Of a DNA stretch of 64,000 bases, positions 1-9,347 are shown in pieces. Made by a program: the position numbers and the translations under genes. How positions within the stretch are numbered: position 1 is the stretch's first letter; every line of letters starts with the position of its first letter. The notes under the pieces were generated by a model that was given only the letters and a program-made list of their open reading frames with translations, had not been told where the DNA came from and made no database searches. This DNA comes from Mycolicibacterium peregrinum (lineage in GTDB: Bacteria > Actinomycetota > Actinomycetes > Mycobacteriales > Mycobacteriaceae). Where the stretch lies: contig NZ_LZSO01000012.1 in NCBI RefSeq assembly GCF_001665785.1, positions 186,001 to 250,000 of the forward strand, read 5' to 3'.

Positions 1-330
1 CACACCGAGTTCCTCTCGATGGACATCGCCGTCGCGGTGGTCGACGGGCTCGACGGGGCGATCACCCACATCAACGAGTACGGCACCGGACACACCGAGG
101 CCATCGTGACAACGGATCTTGCTGCAGCCCAGCGTTTCACCGAACAGGTGGACGCGGCCGCGGTGATGGTCAACGCGTCGACCGCGTTCACCGACGGAGA
201 GCAGTTCGGTTTCGGCGCCGAGATCGGCATCTCCACCCAGAAGCTGCATGCCCGCGGACCGATGGGCCTGCCCGAACTGACCTCGACCAAATGGATCGTG
301 TGGGGAGACGGTCAGACCCGCCCGGCGTAG
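1..330 (+). CDS. proA: Gamma-glutamyl phosphate reductase, C-terminal part
   Basis: The reading frame is open from the first base and ends at a TAG at 328-330, so only about the last 109 residues are present. The visible part ([16 protein letters not shown], then [24 protein letters not shown] near the end) is the C-terminal half of the aldehyde-dehydrogenase fold of ProA, which reduces glutamyl-5-phosphate to glutamate-5-semialdehyde in proline synthesis. The segment [19 protein letters not shown] is a ProA signature. The next gene follows after a 30-base gap with an AGGAGA ribosome site, the same arrangement as proA next to the MoxR gene in other mycobacteria. Confidence 0.93.
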   Translation, partial: HTEFLSMDIAVAVVDGLDGAITHINEYGTGHTEAIVTTDLAAAQRFTEQVDAAAVMVNASTAFTDGEQFGFGAEIGISTQKLHARGPMGLPELTSTKWIVWGDGQTRPA

Positions 331-360
331 CCGCCGACCAGATAGAGACCAGGAGACCAC

Positions 361-1248
361 ATGAGCGTGCCCGCTCGCCCCGCTCCGTTGTTCGCCGACA
401 TCGACGATGTCGCGCGACGCCTGGCGGAGACCGGCTACCTGCCCGATACCGCCACCGCGACAGCGGTTTTCCTCGCCGACCGGCTGGGTAAACCGTTGCT
501 CGTCGAGGGGCCTGCAGGCGTCGGCAAGACCGAGCTCGCCCGCGCGGTGGCCCAGTCGACGGGTTCGGAGCTGGTGCGGTTGCAGTGCTACGAAGGCGTC
601 GACGAGGCTCGCGCGCTCTACGAGTGGAACCACGCCAAGCAGATCCTGCGGATCCAGGCCGGGCAGAACGCCAACGGCGGCGACTGGGACCAGACCAAGA
701 TGGACGTCTTCAGCGAAGAGTTCCTGCTGACCCGTCCGCTGCTGACCGCCATCAAGCGCACCGACCCGACCGTGCTGCTGGTCGACGAGACCGACAAGGC
801 CGACATCGAGATCGAGGGCCTGCTGCTCGAGGTGTTGTCCGACTTCGCGGTCACCGTCCCGGAACTCGGCACGATCACCGCCGAACGACCGCCGTTCGTG
901 GTGCTCACCTCGAATGCCACCCGTGAGCTCTCCGAGGCGCTCAAGCGTCGTTGCCTGTTCCTGCACATCGACTTCCCGGATCCGGATCTGGAGCGGCGCA
1001 TCCTGCTGTCGCGGGTTCCCGAACTGCCCGAGCACATCGCATCGGAGCTGGTGAAGATCATCGGCGTGATGCGCGGCATGCAACTCAAGAAGGTGCCGTC
1101 GGTGGCCGAGACCATCGACTGGGGCCGCACCGTACTGGCCCTGGGTCTGGACACCATCGACGACGAGATGATCGCCGCCACTCTCGGTGTGGTGCTCAAA
1201 CACCAGTCCGACCAGGTCAGGGCGGCCGGCGAGCTGAAGCTGAACTGA
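361..1248 (+). CDS. MoxR-family AAA+ ATPase
   Basis: A 295-residue AAA+ ATPase of the MoxR type. Walker A is GPAGVGKTEL at about residues 50-59, Walker B is VLLVDETDKAD at about 138-148, and sensor 1 lies in FVVLTSNATRELS. MoxR ATPases act as chaperones that, with a VWA-domain partner, mature or insert cofactors into target enzymes. The next gene encodes such a VWA protein and overlaps by one base (TGA at 1246-1248, ATG from 1248), so the two are translationally coupled. The start has a good ribosome site (AGGAGA, 8 bases upstream). The client is not evident from the window. Confidence 0.93.
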   Translation: MSVPARPAPLFADIDDVARRLAETGYLPDTATATAVFLADRLGKPLLVEGPAGVGKTELARAVAQSTGSELVRLQCYEGVDEARALYEWNHAKQILRIQAGQNANGGDWDQTKMDVFSEEFLLTRPLLTAIKRTDPTVLLVDETDKADIEIEGLLLEVLSDFAVTVPELGTITAERPPFVVLTSNATRELSEALKRRCLFLHIDFPDPDLERRILLSRVPELPEHIASELVKIIGVMRGMQLKKVPSVAETIDWGRTVLALGLDTIDDEMIAATLGVVLKHQSDQVRAAGELKLN

Positions 1249-2702
1249 TGGTGCCCCGCCGGGTTCGACCGCCACAGCCGCTGGCCCCGCACGGCCTGCC
1301 TGGCCACCTTGTCGAGTTCGTCGAAGCGCTTCGCGGGCAAGGCATCTCGGTCGGACCGTCGGAGACGGTGGATGCCGGCCGGGTGATCACCGTGCTGGGG
1401 TTGGGTGATCGTGACGCGCTGCGTGAGGGCATCGCCTGCGCGGTGCTGCGCCGCCCCGATCACCGCGACACCTATGACGCGATGTTCGACCTGTTCTTCC
1501 CGGCTGCCCTGGGCGACCGCACCGTCCTCTCGGATGACGACGAGGGTGACGCCGGTGGCGAGCACCGGCCCGAGCTGCCGCCCGAGGACATCGAGGCGAT
1601 GCGCGAGGCGTTGGTGCAGATGCTGGCCGACAACGAGGAGCTGGCCAACCTCGACGACCGGATGGCGGCGATGATCGCGCGGATCGTCGAGGCCTACGGC
1701 CGGTACAACTCCAGCCGCGGCCCGTCCTACTCGTCGTATCAGGCGCTCAAGGCCATGAGCCTGGACGATCTGGAGGGCCGGCTCCTGGCCGGGCTGCTGG
1801 CCCCGTACGGCGACGAACCCACTCCGACCCAGGAGGAGATCGCGAAGGCCCTGGCCGCACAGCGCATCGCCCAGCTCCGCAAGATGGTCGAGTCCGAGAC
1901 GAAGCGGCGCACGGCCGAGCAACTGGGCCGTGACCACGTGCAGATGTACGGGGTGCCGCAGCTGGCCGAGAACGTCGAGTTCCTGCGCGCCTCCGGTGAG
2001 CAGCTGCGTCAGATGCGCAAGACGGTGCAGCCCTTGGCGCGCACGTTGGCGACGCGCCTGGCGGCCCGGCGCCGCCGGTCCCGTTCCGGGGAGATCGACC
2101 TGCGCAAGACGCTGCGTAAATCGATGTCCACCGGCGGTGTGCCCATCGATGTCGTGCTGAAGAAGCCGCATCCGGCCCGTCCCGAACTCGTCGTGCTCTG
2201 CGATGTGTCCGGTTCGGTCGCCGGGTTCAGCCACTTCACCCTGATGCTGGTCTCGGCGCTGCGTCAGCAGTTCTCCCGGGTGCGGGTCTTTGCATTCATA
2301 GACACCACCGACGAGGTGACCGAGATGTTCGGGCCGGAGTCCGACCTGGCGGTCGCGGTGCAGCGCATCACCCGCGAGGCGGGCGTCTACACCCGTGACG
2401 GGCATTCCGACTACGGGCACGCGTTCGTGTCTTTCCTGGACAAGTACCCCAACGTGCTGTCCCCGCGCAGCTCGCTGCTGGTGCTCGGGGACGGCCGCAA
2501 CAACTACCGCAACCCGGAGACCGGCCTGCTCGCGCACATGGTGTCGTCCAGCCGGCACGCCCACTGGCTGAACCCCGAGCCCAGGCATCTGTGGGGCAGC
2601 GGCGATTCCGCGGCGCCGAAATACGCCGAGACCATCCCGATGCACGAGTGTCGCTCGGCCAAACAACTGGCCGCGGTGATCGACGGGTTGCTGCCGGTCT
2701 GA
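1248..2702 (+). CDS. VWA-domain (CoxE-like) protein, MoxR partner
   Basis: A 484-residue protein begun at the ATG overlapping the MoxR stop codon. The N-terminal two thirds are helical and charged with no domain I can name. The C-terminal third is a von Willebrand A domain with a MIDAS motif CDVSGSVAG at about residue 318 (DxSxS intact) followed by [14 protein letters not shown]. CoxE-like proteins pair with MoxR ATPases; in carboxydotrophs they act on CO dehydrogenase, but neither dehydrogenase subunit lies nearby. A start further upstream would overlap the ATPase gene extensively and is unlikely. Confidence 0.9.
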   Translation: MVPRRVRPPQPLAPHGLPGHLVEFVEALRGQGISVGPSETVDAGRVITVLGLGDRDALREGIACAVLRRPDHRDTYDAMFDLFFPAALGDRTVLSDDDEGDAGGEHRPELPPEDIEAMREALVQMLADNEELANLDDRMAAMIARIVEAYGRYNSSRGPSYSSYQALKAMSLDDLEGRLLAGLLAPYGDEPTPTQEEIAKALAAQRIAQLRKMVESETKRRTAEQLGRDHVQMYGVPQLAENVEFLRASGEQLRQMRKTVQPLARTLATRLAARRRRSRSGEIDLRKTLRKSMSTGGVPIDVVLKKPHPARPELVVLCDVSGSVAGFSHFTLMLVSALRQQFSRVRVFAFIDTTDEVTEMFGPESDLAVAVQRITREAGVYTRDGHSDYGHAFVSFLDKYPNVLSPRSSLLVLGDGRNNYRNPETGLLAHMVSSSRHAHWLNPEPRHLWGSGDSAAPKYAETIPMHECRSAKQLAAVIDGLLPV

Positions 2703-2775
2703 GCACGGCCCACCGTGGCTCCGCCGTGCCGCAGCCTGCGCACCGCATGTGAACGCTGCCGTAAGCTGCCTGTTC

Positions 2776-3423
2776 GTGGCTAGGCGGCGCAGGATGGGTG
2801 TGATGGGTGGGACGTTCGATCCCATCCACAACGGGCACCTGGTTGCCGCCAGTGAGGTCGCCGACCTGTTCGAACTCGACGAGGTGGTATTCGTCCCGAC
2901 GGGTCAGCCCTGGCAGAAACACGACCGCCGGGTCAGCGCGCCGGAGGACCGGTATCTGATGACGGTGATCGCCACCGCGTCCAACCCGAGATTCTCGGTC
3001 AGCCGCGTCGACATCGACCGGGGCGGGGCGACCTACACCAAGGACACCCTGCGCGATCTGCGTGACCTCAACGCCGACGCCGACCTGTATTTCATCACCG
3101 GAGCCGACGCCCTGGCCTCGATTCTGTCCTGGCAGAACTGGGAGGACCTGTTCTCTATGGCGAGGTTCGTCGGCGTCAGCCGGCCGGGCTACGAGTTGGA
3201 CGGTGAACACATCGAGGCGGCGCTGCGTGAGCTGCCGCCGGACGCATTGACATTGGTCGAGGTGCCGGCGTTGGCCATCTCGTCCAGCGACTGCCGCAAG
3301 CGGGCCGAAGAAGACCGGCCGATCTGGTACCTGGTGCCCGACGGCGTGGTGCAGTACGTGGCCAAACGCGGGTTGTACTCCGCAGACGGAAAGGGTGAAC
3401 ACATCATGGAGCCGGTTCGATGA
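2776..3423 (+). CDS. nadD: Nicotinate-nucleotide adenylyltransferase
   Basis: NadD adenylates nicotinate mononucleotide to deamido-NAD in NAD synthesis. The nucleotidyltransferase signature [12 protein letters not shown] sits at the N terminus (about residues 10-21) and the C-terminal ISSSDCRKR matches the ISSTxxR ATP-binding motif. I placed the start at GTG 2776 ([12 protein letters not shown]); ATG 2794 (MGVMGGTF) is equally possible, and an ATG at 2749 would add 9 residues not seen in the family. The stop overlaps the rsfS start by four bases (ATGA), as in other mycobacteria. Confidence 0.93.
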   Translation: MARRRRMGVMGGTFDPIHNGHLVAASEVADLFELDEVVFVPTGQPWQKHDRRVSAPEDRYLMTVIATASNPRFSVSRVDIDRGGATYTKDTLRDLRDLNADADLYFITGADALASILSWQNWEDLFSMARFVGVSRPGYELDGEHIEAALRELPPDALTLVEVPALAISSSDCRKRAEEDRPIWYLVPDGVVQYVAKRGLYSADGKGEHIMEPVR

Positions 3424-3806
3424 GCGCCACCGCTGAGGCCGTGGCGATGGCGACGGTGGCCGCCCAGGCTGCCTCGGCCAAGCTGGCCGACGATGTGGTC
3501 GTCATCGACGTGTCGGGGCAGTTGGTGATCACCGATTGCTTCGTGATCGCGTCGGCCTCCAACGAGCGTCAGGTCAATGCGATCGTCGACGAGGTCGAGG
3601 AAAAGATGCGGCTGGCCGGTTACAAGCCTGCCCGTCGCGAGGGCACCCGCGAGGGGCGTTGGACACTGCTCGACTACGTGGACATCGTCGTGCACATCCA
3701 GCACCAGGACGAGCGGGAGTTCTACGCCCTGGAACGGCTGTGGCGGGACTGCCCGACCGTTCCGGTCGAGCTTGGTGGTCCGACGGACCCGGAAGTCACA
3801 GAATGA
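3420..3806 (+). CDS. rsfS: Ribosomal silencing factor RsfS
   Basis: A 128-residue RsfS/Iojap protein. It binds ribosomal protein uL14 on the large subunit and blocks subunit joining under nutrient limitation. The family core is clear: [21 protein letters not shown], then [19 protein letters not shown] and the acidic C-terminal half with [12 protein letters not shown]. It is coupled to nadD by a four-base overlap, the usual order in actinobacteria, and is followed 7 bases later by gpgP. Confidence 0.94.
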   Translation: MSATAEAVAMATVAAQAASAKLADDVVVIDVSGQLVITDCFVIASASNERQVNAIVDEVEEKMRLAGYKPARREGTREGRWTLLDYVDIVVHIQHQDEREFYALERLWRDCPTVPVELGGPTDPEVTE

Positions 3807-3813
3807 GGGCGCG

Positions 3814-4494
3814 ATGAGGGTCCGTCGGCTGGTGCTGTTGCGCCACGGCCAGACCGAGTACAACGCGGACAGCCGGATGCAGGGGCAGCTCGACACCGAG
3901 TTGTCCGATCTGGGCCGCGATCAGGCGGCTGCGGCGGCCGAGGTGCTGGCCAAGCGTCAACCGCTGTTGATCGTGTCCTCGGATCTCAAGCGTGCCCTGG
4001 ATACCGCGATGACCCTCGGCGATCGCGCCGGGATCGCGGTGGCCGTGGACAAGCGGTTGCGGGAGACGCATCTCGGGGACTGGCAGGGTCTGACGCACCA
4101 GGAGGTCGACACCGCAGCCCCGGGCGCCCGCGTGGCGTGGCGTGAGGACGCGCGGTGGGCACCGCACGGTGGCGAGAGCCGCGTCGACGTGGCCGGCCGC
4201 AGTGTTCCGGTTGTTGCTGAACTTGTTGCCGGGCAATCCGATTGGGGTCTGGATCAGGTCGGGGGAGGAGCAGACCGTCCGGTCGTGCTCGTCGCCCACG
4301 GCGGGCTCATCGCGGCGTTGACCGCCGGCCTGCTTGGCCTGCCGGTGGACAACTGGCCGGTGCTGGGCGGTATGGGTAACGCCAGTTGGGTTCAGTTGTC
4401 GGGGCACTCCGAAGACGACGGAGAATTCGACGACATCAAATGGCGACTGGATGTGTGGAACGCCTCGGCGCAGGTGGCCAACGATGTCCTCTGA
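3814..4494 (+). CDS. gpgP: Glucosyl-3-phosphoglycerate phosphatase
   Basis: A 226-residue histidine-phosphatase (phosphoglycerate-mutase superfamily). The N-terminal [10 protein letters not shown] holds the catalytic RHG, and [11 protein letters not shown] holds the second catalytic His. The sequence closely matches what I recall of Rv2419c, which dephosphorylates glucosyl-3-phosphoglycerate to glucosylglycerate in methylglucose lipopolysaccharide synthesis rather than acting as a glycolytic mutase. The start ATG 3814 gives MRVRRLVLL. Its last 11 bases overlap octT, so the two genes of the pathway are cotranslated. Confidence 0.9.
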   Translation: MRVRRLVLLRHGQTEYNADSRMQGQLDTELSDLGRDQAAAAAEVLAKRQPLLIVSSDLKRALDTAMTLGDRAGIAVAVDKRLRETHLGDWQGLTHQEVDTAAPGARVAWREDARWAPHGGESRVDVAGRSVPVVAELVAGQSDWGLDQVGGGADRPVVLVAHGGLIAALTAGLLGLPVDNWPVLGGMGNASWVQLSGHSEDDGEFDDIKWRLDVWNASAQVANDVL

Positions 4495-5233
4495 TCGCTC
4501 GCCCGACCGCAGGCCGGTACTGCTGGTCTTCGCCGACTCCCTGTCCTATTTCGGCCCGACCGGTGGTCTGCCCTCCGACGATCCACGGATCTGGCCCAAC
4601 ATCGTGGCCGAGCAGTTGGGCTGGGACGTAGAACTCATCGGTCGGATCGGCTGGACCACCCGCGACGTCTGGTGGGCCTCGACCCAGGACCCGCGGGCGT
4701 GGGCGGCGTTGCCCCGCGCCGGTGCCGTGGTCTTCGCCACCAGCGGCATGGATTCGCTGCCCTCGCCACTGCCGACGGCACTGCGCGAGCTGATCCGGTA
4801 TGTGCGTCCGGCCTGGCTGCGGCGCTGGGCGCGAGACGGATACGGCTGGATTCAGCCGCGGTTGTCGCCGATCGCCCGGGCGGCGCTGCCACCGCATGTG
4901 ACGGTGGAGTACCTGGAGATGACGCGCAACGCCATCGATTTCAACCGGCCGGGCATTCCGGTGGTGGCCTCGCTGCCGTCGGTGCACATTGCCGATACGT
5001 ACGGCAGGGCCCATCACGGACGTGAGCCCACGGTAAGGGCGATCACGGACTGGGCGGCCGAGCATGACGTGTCGTTGGTGGATCTCAAGGCCGCGGTGGC
5101 CGACGAGGTGCTGGGCGGGCGCGGCAATCCCGACGGCATCCACTGGAATTTCGAAGCCCACCGGGCGGTGGCCGAGCTGATGCTCAAGGGCCTTGCCGAT
5201 GCCGGTGTGCCACAACTGGATTCCACCGACTGA
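4484..5233 (+). CDS. octT: Diglucosylglycerate octanoyltransferase, SGNH fold
   Basis: A 249-residue SGNH/GDSL-hydrolase-like protein: block I is [14 protein letters not shown] (nucleophile Ser near residue 19) and block V is [13 protein letters not shown] with the catalytic Asp and His. The position directly after gpgP and the sequence match Rv2418c, reported as OctT, which acylates diglucosylglycerate with octanoate early in methylglucose lipopolysaccharide synthesis. The ATG 4484 lies inside the end of gpgP (11-base overlap). The octanoyl specificity is inferred from orthology. Confidence 0.85.
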   Translation: MSSDRSPDRRPVLLVFADSLSYFGPTGGLPSDDPRIWPNIVAEQLGWDVELIGRIGWTTRDVWWASTQDPRAWAALPRAGAVVFATSGMDSLPSPLPTALRELIRYVRPAWLRRWARDGYGWIQPRLSPIARAALPPHVTVEYLEMTRNAIDFNRPGIPVVASLPSVHIADTYGRAHHGREPTVRAITDWAAEHDVSLVDLKAAVADEVLGGRGNPDGIHWNFEAHRAVAELMLKGLADAGVPQLDSTD

Positions 5234-5235
5234 CG

Positions 5236-6075
5236 ATGGCGGTCATGGTGGTGACCGACTCGACGGCGCGGTTGCGGCCCGAGTTGTGTGAACAGTGGGG
5301 TATCCGGCAGGTGCCGTTGCACATCCTCGACGACGGCAATGACCTGCGCGACGGCATCGACCCGATACCGACCGACATCCATGACCGGCCGCGCGTCACC
5401 ACGTCCGGGGCGTCGCCGGCCGATCTGGCCGAGACCTATCGGCAGGCGCTGGCCGACAGCGGCGGTGACGGTGTTGTCGCAGTGCATATCTCGGCGGCGC
5501 TGTCGGGCACGTACAGCACCGCCGCGGCCGTGGCCCGCGAGATCGGGCAGGCCGTACGGGTGGTGAACTCCCGGGCTGCCGCGATGGGGGTGGGGTTCGT
5601 CGCCCTGGCGGCCGCCGAATCGGCCCGGGCAGGTGAATCGCTGGACATGGTGGAGGCGGCGGCGCGCGCCGCGATCCCGCGTGGGCAGGCGTTCATCGTG
5701 GTGCACCGGCTCGACAACCTGCGGCGCAGTGGCCGGATCGGTGCGGCGGCATCGTGGTTGGGCACCGCTCTGTCACTCAAGCCGCTGCTGCACCTCGACG
5801 TGGACGGCCGGCTGGTGCTCTCCCAGCGCATCCGGACGATTTCGAAAGCGCATGCGGCACTTGTCGATCAGATTGCCGATGCAGCGGGGGACCGTGCCGT
5901 GCGGGTGGTCGTGCACCACGTCGACAACCCGGACGGCGCCGAGGAGATCGCGGCGGCGCTCACCGACCGGCTGCCCAACCTGCAGTCGCTTGCGGTGACG
6001 GACATGGGCGCGGTGCTGGCCGTACATGTCGGTGGCGGCGCGGTCGGTGCCTGCATCACCGTGGAGGACGCGTAG
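5236..6075 (+). CDS. DegV-family fatty-acid-binding protein
   Basis: A 279-residue DegV protein (Rv2417c-like). The N-terminal MVVTDSTARLRPEL and the ISAALSGTYSTA segment form the fatty-acid-binding pocket of the DegV fold, and the C-terminal domain holds FIVVHRLDNLRRSGRIG. DegV proteins bind acyl chains and in Firmicutes (FakB) present them to a kinase; no kinase lies nearby. It starts 2 bases after octT and is probably the last gene of the nadD-rsfS-gpgP-octT transcription unit. Confidence 0.9.
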   Translation: MAVMVVTDSTARLRPELCEQWGIRQVPLHILDDGNDLRDGIDPIPTDIHDRPRVTTSGASPADLAETYRQALADSGGDGVVAVHISAALSGTYSTAAAVAREIGQAVRVVNSRAAAMGVGFVALAAAESARAGESLDMVEAAARAAIPRGQAFIVVHRLDNLRRSGRIGAAASWLGTALSLKPLLHLDVDGRLVLSQRIRTISKAHAALVDQIADAAGDRAVRVVVHHVDNPDGAEEIAAALTDRLPNLQSLAVTDMGAVLAVHVGGGAVGACITVEDA

Positions 6076-6100
6076 AAGTTTCAGCCCGGGCGAAACCTTG

Positions 6101-6145
6101 ACTTTCCTACTTGGAAAGTGGAGTCTACTTTCCATGTGGGAAAGT
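6101..6145. promoter_or_regulatory. Twin operator: two copies of ACTTTCC-N5-GGAAAGT
   Basis: Two perfect 7-base inverted repeats stand in tandem: ACTTTCC at 6101-6107 with GGAAAGT at 6113-6119, and ACTTTCC at 6127-6133 with GGAAAGT at 6139-6145. Both have a 5-base spacer and their centres lie 26 bases apart. A TTGACT (6098-6103) resembling a -35 element runs into the first copy. The position just ahead of a membrane-protein gene and a winged-helix regulator gene points to autorepression by that regulator. Symmetry and spacing are seen directly; the binding protein is inferred. Confidence 0.75.
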
Positions 6146-6157
6146 GAAGATGGGGCC

Positions 6158-6622
6158 ATGGGAGGCACGACGCCGGCCGACGCGCGTGCCGCATTGGATG
6201 CCGTCGACCGCGCCACGGCGCGGGTCGCGGATGAAGTCGGCCTGCCCCGGTGGTACTGGTGGCTGCTGGCGGCGGGTTGGGTATTCCTCGGAGTCATCGG
6301 CGATGTCGGTCCGCAATGGCTCGTCATCGCCGCCACACTCGGATTCGGTGTGGTCCACTCCGTGATCGCGTCACGCCGTCTGGACGGTCGCCGCAGGACG
6401 GATCGCCTACAGGTCAGCGCGGACACGGCCCGGAGTCGGATACCGCTGGTGGTGATCGGCATGCTGATCGCACTGGTGGTCTTGACGATCGGAGCGGGAT
6501 TCGCGCTGCACGCCGATGGGGCCCGTCATGCCGGGATCGCCGCGGCGGTGTTCGTCGCCGCGATCGTCGGGTTCGGCGGCCCGGAGATCCTGCGCACCCT
6601 GTGCCGCTGGACCAATGCATGA
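6158..6622 (+). CDS. Small four-helix membrane protein
   Basis: A 154-residue protein with four hydrophobic segments at about residues 33-49, 53-70, 96-116 and 124-141. The N-terminal 30 residues are soluble and helical. I chose ATG 6158 because an in-frame ATG at 6134 lies inside the second operator repeat. The gene overlaps the following regulator by four bases (ATGA). Such pairs of a two- or four-helix membrane protein and a HTH_34-type regulator are common in actinobacteria; the substrate or role is unknown. Confidence 0.75.
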   Translation: MGGTTPADARAALDAVDRATARVADEVGLPRWYWWLLAAGWVFLGVIGDVGPQWLVIAATLGFGVVHSVIASRRLDGRRRTDRLQVSADTARSRIPLVVIGMLIALVVLTIGAGFALHADGARHAGIAAAVFVAAIVGFGGPEILRTLCRWTNA

Positions 6623-6969
6623 CGACGGTGCCGCGCTTTGACGAACTCATTCACCCCGGCACGCGCCTGACTTTGGTCGCGACGTTGGCTGCCGCGGATT
6701 GGGCTGAGTTCTCCTATCTCAAAGAGACGCTGGGACTTTCGGATTCGGCGCTGTCCAAGCAACTGTCGGTTCTGGAGAACGCCGGGTACGCGATCACCGA
6801 GCGGCGGCTCGACGGGAGCCGCCACAAGGTGCACGCCAGGCTCACCGACGCCGGCCGGGTGGCGTTCGACGGTCACGTCGCGGCGCTGCGAGCGATCGTC
6901 GACGGTGCCGGCCGGACGGAACGGAACCTCGACGTCGCGGCGGACGTCAGCCCGCGAAGCGGCCGGTGA
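6619..6969 (+). CDS. Winged-helix transcriptional regulator (HTH_34 type)
   Basis: A 116-residue winged-helix protein: DELIHPGTRLTLVATLAAADWAEFSYL leads into the recognition region LSDSALSKQLSVLENAGYA and the wing ERRLDGSRHKVHARLT. This is the small MarR/ArsR-like class often annotated as HTH_34. It is translationally coupled to the membrane protein before it and is the natural candidate to bind the twin ACTTTCC-N5-GGAAAGT operators at 6101-6145. Its last 23 bases overlap the convergent gene on the other strand. Confidence 0.85.
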   Translation: MTTVPRFDELIHPGTRLTLVATLAAADWAEFSYLKETLGLSDSALSKQLSVLENAGYAITERRLDGSRHKVHARLTDAGRVAFDGHVAALRAIVDGAGRTERNLDVAADVSPRSGR

Positions 6970-7999
6970 CCGGCGGCAGATCCTTGAGCGTGAGGATGCC
7001 GGGTGCGGCGGCCACCACGGCGGGCACCGCATTGGTGACCGGCAGCGCGGTGTAGATCATGCCGAGCCCGTTGAGGCTGACCTCGCTCCAGTCCTTCGAC
7101 GGCAGGCAGTACACCACCGTCCGCATGTTGGGCACGCCGAACACCTGGATCACGTGACCGTGCGCTACCGGCTTCGGCGGGGTGACGTGATCGCCCATGA
7201 TCCAGTTGAATCCGACGCTGACGACGTTCTTGTCGCCGACCCAGCCGCGGTGATACCCGTAGACGCTGGCCACGGTGCCCTTGGGGATCTGCATGAACCC
7301 CAGATCGGAGTCCTCGGTGGCCGGGGTGAACGTGACGTCGAAGGTGATCCGGTCGAGCTTGGCTCCGATCGCGTCGGCCATCATCGCCGCCGACTCGGCG
7401 AATACTTCACTCTCGAGACGGACACTCTCGGCCAGCCCGGGCGTCTCCGGGTCCTTGCCGAACCCCATCGCCGCCATGGTTCCGGCCGATTCGTAGACCC
7501 CACAGTCTACGGACTCGGTGATCCGGATCTCGTCGACGCTCTCGCACGCGCTGGACAGGACCATGCCCATCATGTTGGTCAGGCCAGGATGTGCCCCGCT
7601 GCCGAAAATCGTGGCATTACCTGTCTGGCACGCCTTCTCGATGCGCTCCCGGTCTTCGGGGGTCTGCTTGCCGCCGGTGATCCAGGCGGCACTGGAACAC
7701 ACGTTGACCCCGGCTTCCAGCAGCCGGACCAGTTCGTCGACGCTGGGCCAGATCGGGTTGTAGCAGCAGGCGTCGGGTTTCAGGGCGATCAGTGCGTCGA
7801 TGTCGTTGGTGGCCTTGATGCCGGTGGGCTCGGGCCAGCCGGCCAACTCGGCGGCATCGACGCCGACCTTGTCGGCGCCGTAGGCGTACACGCCGACCAG
7901 TTCCATGTCGTCGCGGCCGATGATCGCGTGCAGCGAGCGTCGTCCGATGTTGCCGGTGGTCCATTGGATGACCCGGATCGGCTTACCCGCTGCGGTCAT
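6947..7999 (-). CDS. NAD(P)H-dependent amine dehydrogenase-like oxidoreductase
   Basis: A 350-residue protein with an N-terminal Rossmann fold (IRVIQWTTGNIGRRSL at about residues 8-23) of the dihydrodipicolinate-reductase/2,4-diaminopentanoate-dehydrogenase-like family, which has many paralogues in mycobacteria. The substrate-binding half includes IFGSGAHPGLTNMMG. The substrate is not predictable from sequence. It is transcribed convergently to the regulator gene, overlapping its 3' end by 23 bases, and divergently from the stomatin-like gene. Confidence 0.8.
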   Translation of the reverse strand: MTAAGKPIRVIQWTTGNIGRRSLHAIIGRDDMELVGVYAYGADKVGVDAAELAGWPEPTGIKATNDIDALIALKPDACCYNPIWPSVDELVRLLEAGVNVCSSAAWITGGKQTPEDRERIEKACQTGNATIFGSGAHPGLTNMMGMVLSSACESVDEIRITESVDCGVYESAGTMAAMGFGKDPETPGLAESVRLESEVFAESAAMMADAIGAKLDRITFDVTFTPATEDSDLGFMQIPKGTVASVYGYHRGWVGDKNVVSVGFNWIMGDHVTPPKPVAHGHVIQVFGVPNMRTVVYCLPSKDWSEVSLNGLGMIYTALPVTNAVPAVVAAAPGILTLKDLPPVTGRFAG

Positions 8000-8161
8000 G
8001 ATCGTCTCCTCGCTGAGCCCTGCGCTGGACCCTAGACACTATCGGGGACTTGTTCACCCGCGGTAGGCGCCGGTCCCTCCTGGCGGGAGACCCGCCGGCG
8101 TCGCACAATCGAACTGTGGGGCGGGCTCGCCCCGCGACGCCATGAATCGAGGTCACAGATC

Positions 8162-8953
8162 ATGGACATGCTCTATGCGCTCGCGTCGGCGGGGGCCGGT
8201 GCCATCGCCCTGCTGTGGCTCGGCGCGAGCAACATCCGCGTGGTCAGGCAGTACGAGCGCGGCGTGGTCTTCCGGTTCGGCCGGGTCCGCGACAATGTCC
8301 GGCAACCAGGGTTGACGATGCTCGTTCCCGTGGCCGACCGGTTGCAAAAGGTCAACATGCAGATCATCACGATGCCGGTCCCCGCGCAGGACGGCATCAC
8401 CCGTGACAACGTCACCGTGCGGGTCGACGCCGTCATCTACTTCAACGTGATCGACCCCGTTCGGGCCGTGGTCGACGTCCAGGACTACATGTCGGCGATC
8501 GGCCAGGTGGCACAGACGTCGCTGCGGTCGATCATCGGCAAGAGCAATCTGGACGACCTCCTGTCCAATCGGGAGCGGCTCAATCAAGGCCTCGAACTGC
8601 TCATCGACAACCCGGCGGTGGGCTGGGGAATCCACATCGACCGGGTCGAGATCAAAGACGTCGTGCTGCCCGATTCGATGAAGCGGTCCATCGCACGTCA
8701 GGCCGAGGCGGAACGGGAACGACGGGCCCGCGTCATCACCGCCGACGGCGAACTGCAGGCCTCCGAGAAACTCGCCGCGGCCGCCGACGTGATGTCGGCC
8801 GACCCGGCGGCCCTGCAGCTGCGGCTGCTGGAGACCGTCGTCGAAGTCGCTGCGGAGAAGAACTCCACCGTGGTCCTGCCGTTCCCGGTGGAACTGCTGC
8901 GGTACCTGGAACGGGCCACGCCGCCTCCGTCCTCCAACGGCGCGGGGAGATAG
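8162..8953 (+). CDS. SPFH/stomatin-like membrane protein
   Basis: A 263-residue slipin-type protein. Residues 1-22 form the membrane hairpin, followed by the band-7 domain starting VRQYERGVVFRFGRV and the DGITRDNVTVRVDAVIYF core, then a helical tail rich in E, R and A (RQAEAERERRARVITADGELQASEKLA). SPFH proteins form ring-like membrane scaffolds and often accompany an NfeD protease partner; none is encoded here. A GAGGTCAC site precedes the start. It is the last gene before the low-GC island. Confidence 0.9.
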   Translation: MDMLYALASAGAGAIALLWLGASNIRVVRQYERGVVFRFGRVRDNVRQPGLTMLVPVADRLQKVNMQIITMPVPAQDGITRDNVTVRVDAVIYFNVIDPVRAVVDVQDYMSAIGQVAQTSLRSIIGKSNLDDLLSNRERLNQGLELLIDNPAVGWGIHIDRVEIKDVVLPDSMKRSIARQAEAERERRARVITADGELQASEKLAAAADVMSADPAALQLRLLETVVEVAAEKNSTVVLPFPVELLRYLERATPPPSSNGAGR

Positions 8954-9085
8954 CTGAGCCAATTGGCTTCTGGTGGGCCAATTCCGCCTCCGACCTGCCA
9001 ATATCTAGTTGAACGGCAAACTATTTCGGTCGCGGGGCGTGGTAAAGTCAGGGTAGTTCAAGAGGCGCCGAAGAGTTTGCTGCAC

Positions 9086-9268
9086 ATGTCGGATGTGGAC
9101 TTTGGCTCGATCTGGTGCTCAGATCTCGATGAGCACATGAGATCGGGGTTGCTTCCGGCGCTAGGAGCAGGCGCGATGTCGAATGCGAACCCCAGGCACT
9201 CTTTCCATGCGGTGCAGATGGCCGAGGTGCAGGCGTGGTTGCACAGTTTCAGGAAGTCGTCCAAGTGA
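9086..9268 (+). CDS. Short hypothetical ORF ahead of DUF262 gene
   Basis: A 60-residue frame (MSDVDFGSIWCSDLDEH to LHSFRKSSK) opens upstream of the DUF262 gene; the frame itself stays open back to 8963. There is no ribosome site I would trust before ATG 9086, and a TAAAGT (9043-9048) could be a -10 element. It resembles no family I know. It may be a small third component of the island module, a remnant, or chance. The 79 bases between it and the next start hold nothing recognised. Confidence 0.3.
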   Translation: MSDVDFGSIWCSDLDEHMRSGLLPALGAGAMSNANPRHSFHAVQMAEVQAWLHSFRKSSK

Positions 9269-9347
9269 CACGTGGGAAGATCTGTCCTGACCGGTCGGCT
9301 GTGCGCCAGCTGATCGCTAACGATATCCAACGCAACGACGGAGCGAC

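Noticed and set aside
618..2831. A 737-codon open frame on the minus strand
   Set aside because: It lies fully antisense to the MoxR and VWA genes, has Arg/His/Gln-rich low-complexity content typical of reverse-strand frames in GC-rich DNA, and matches no family. Many similar long antisense frames in the window were dropped for the same reason.
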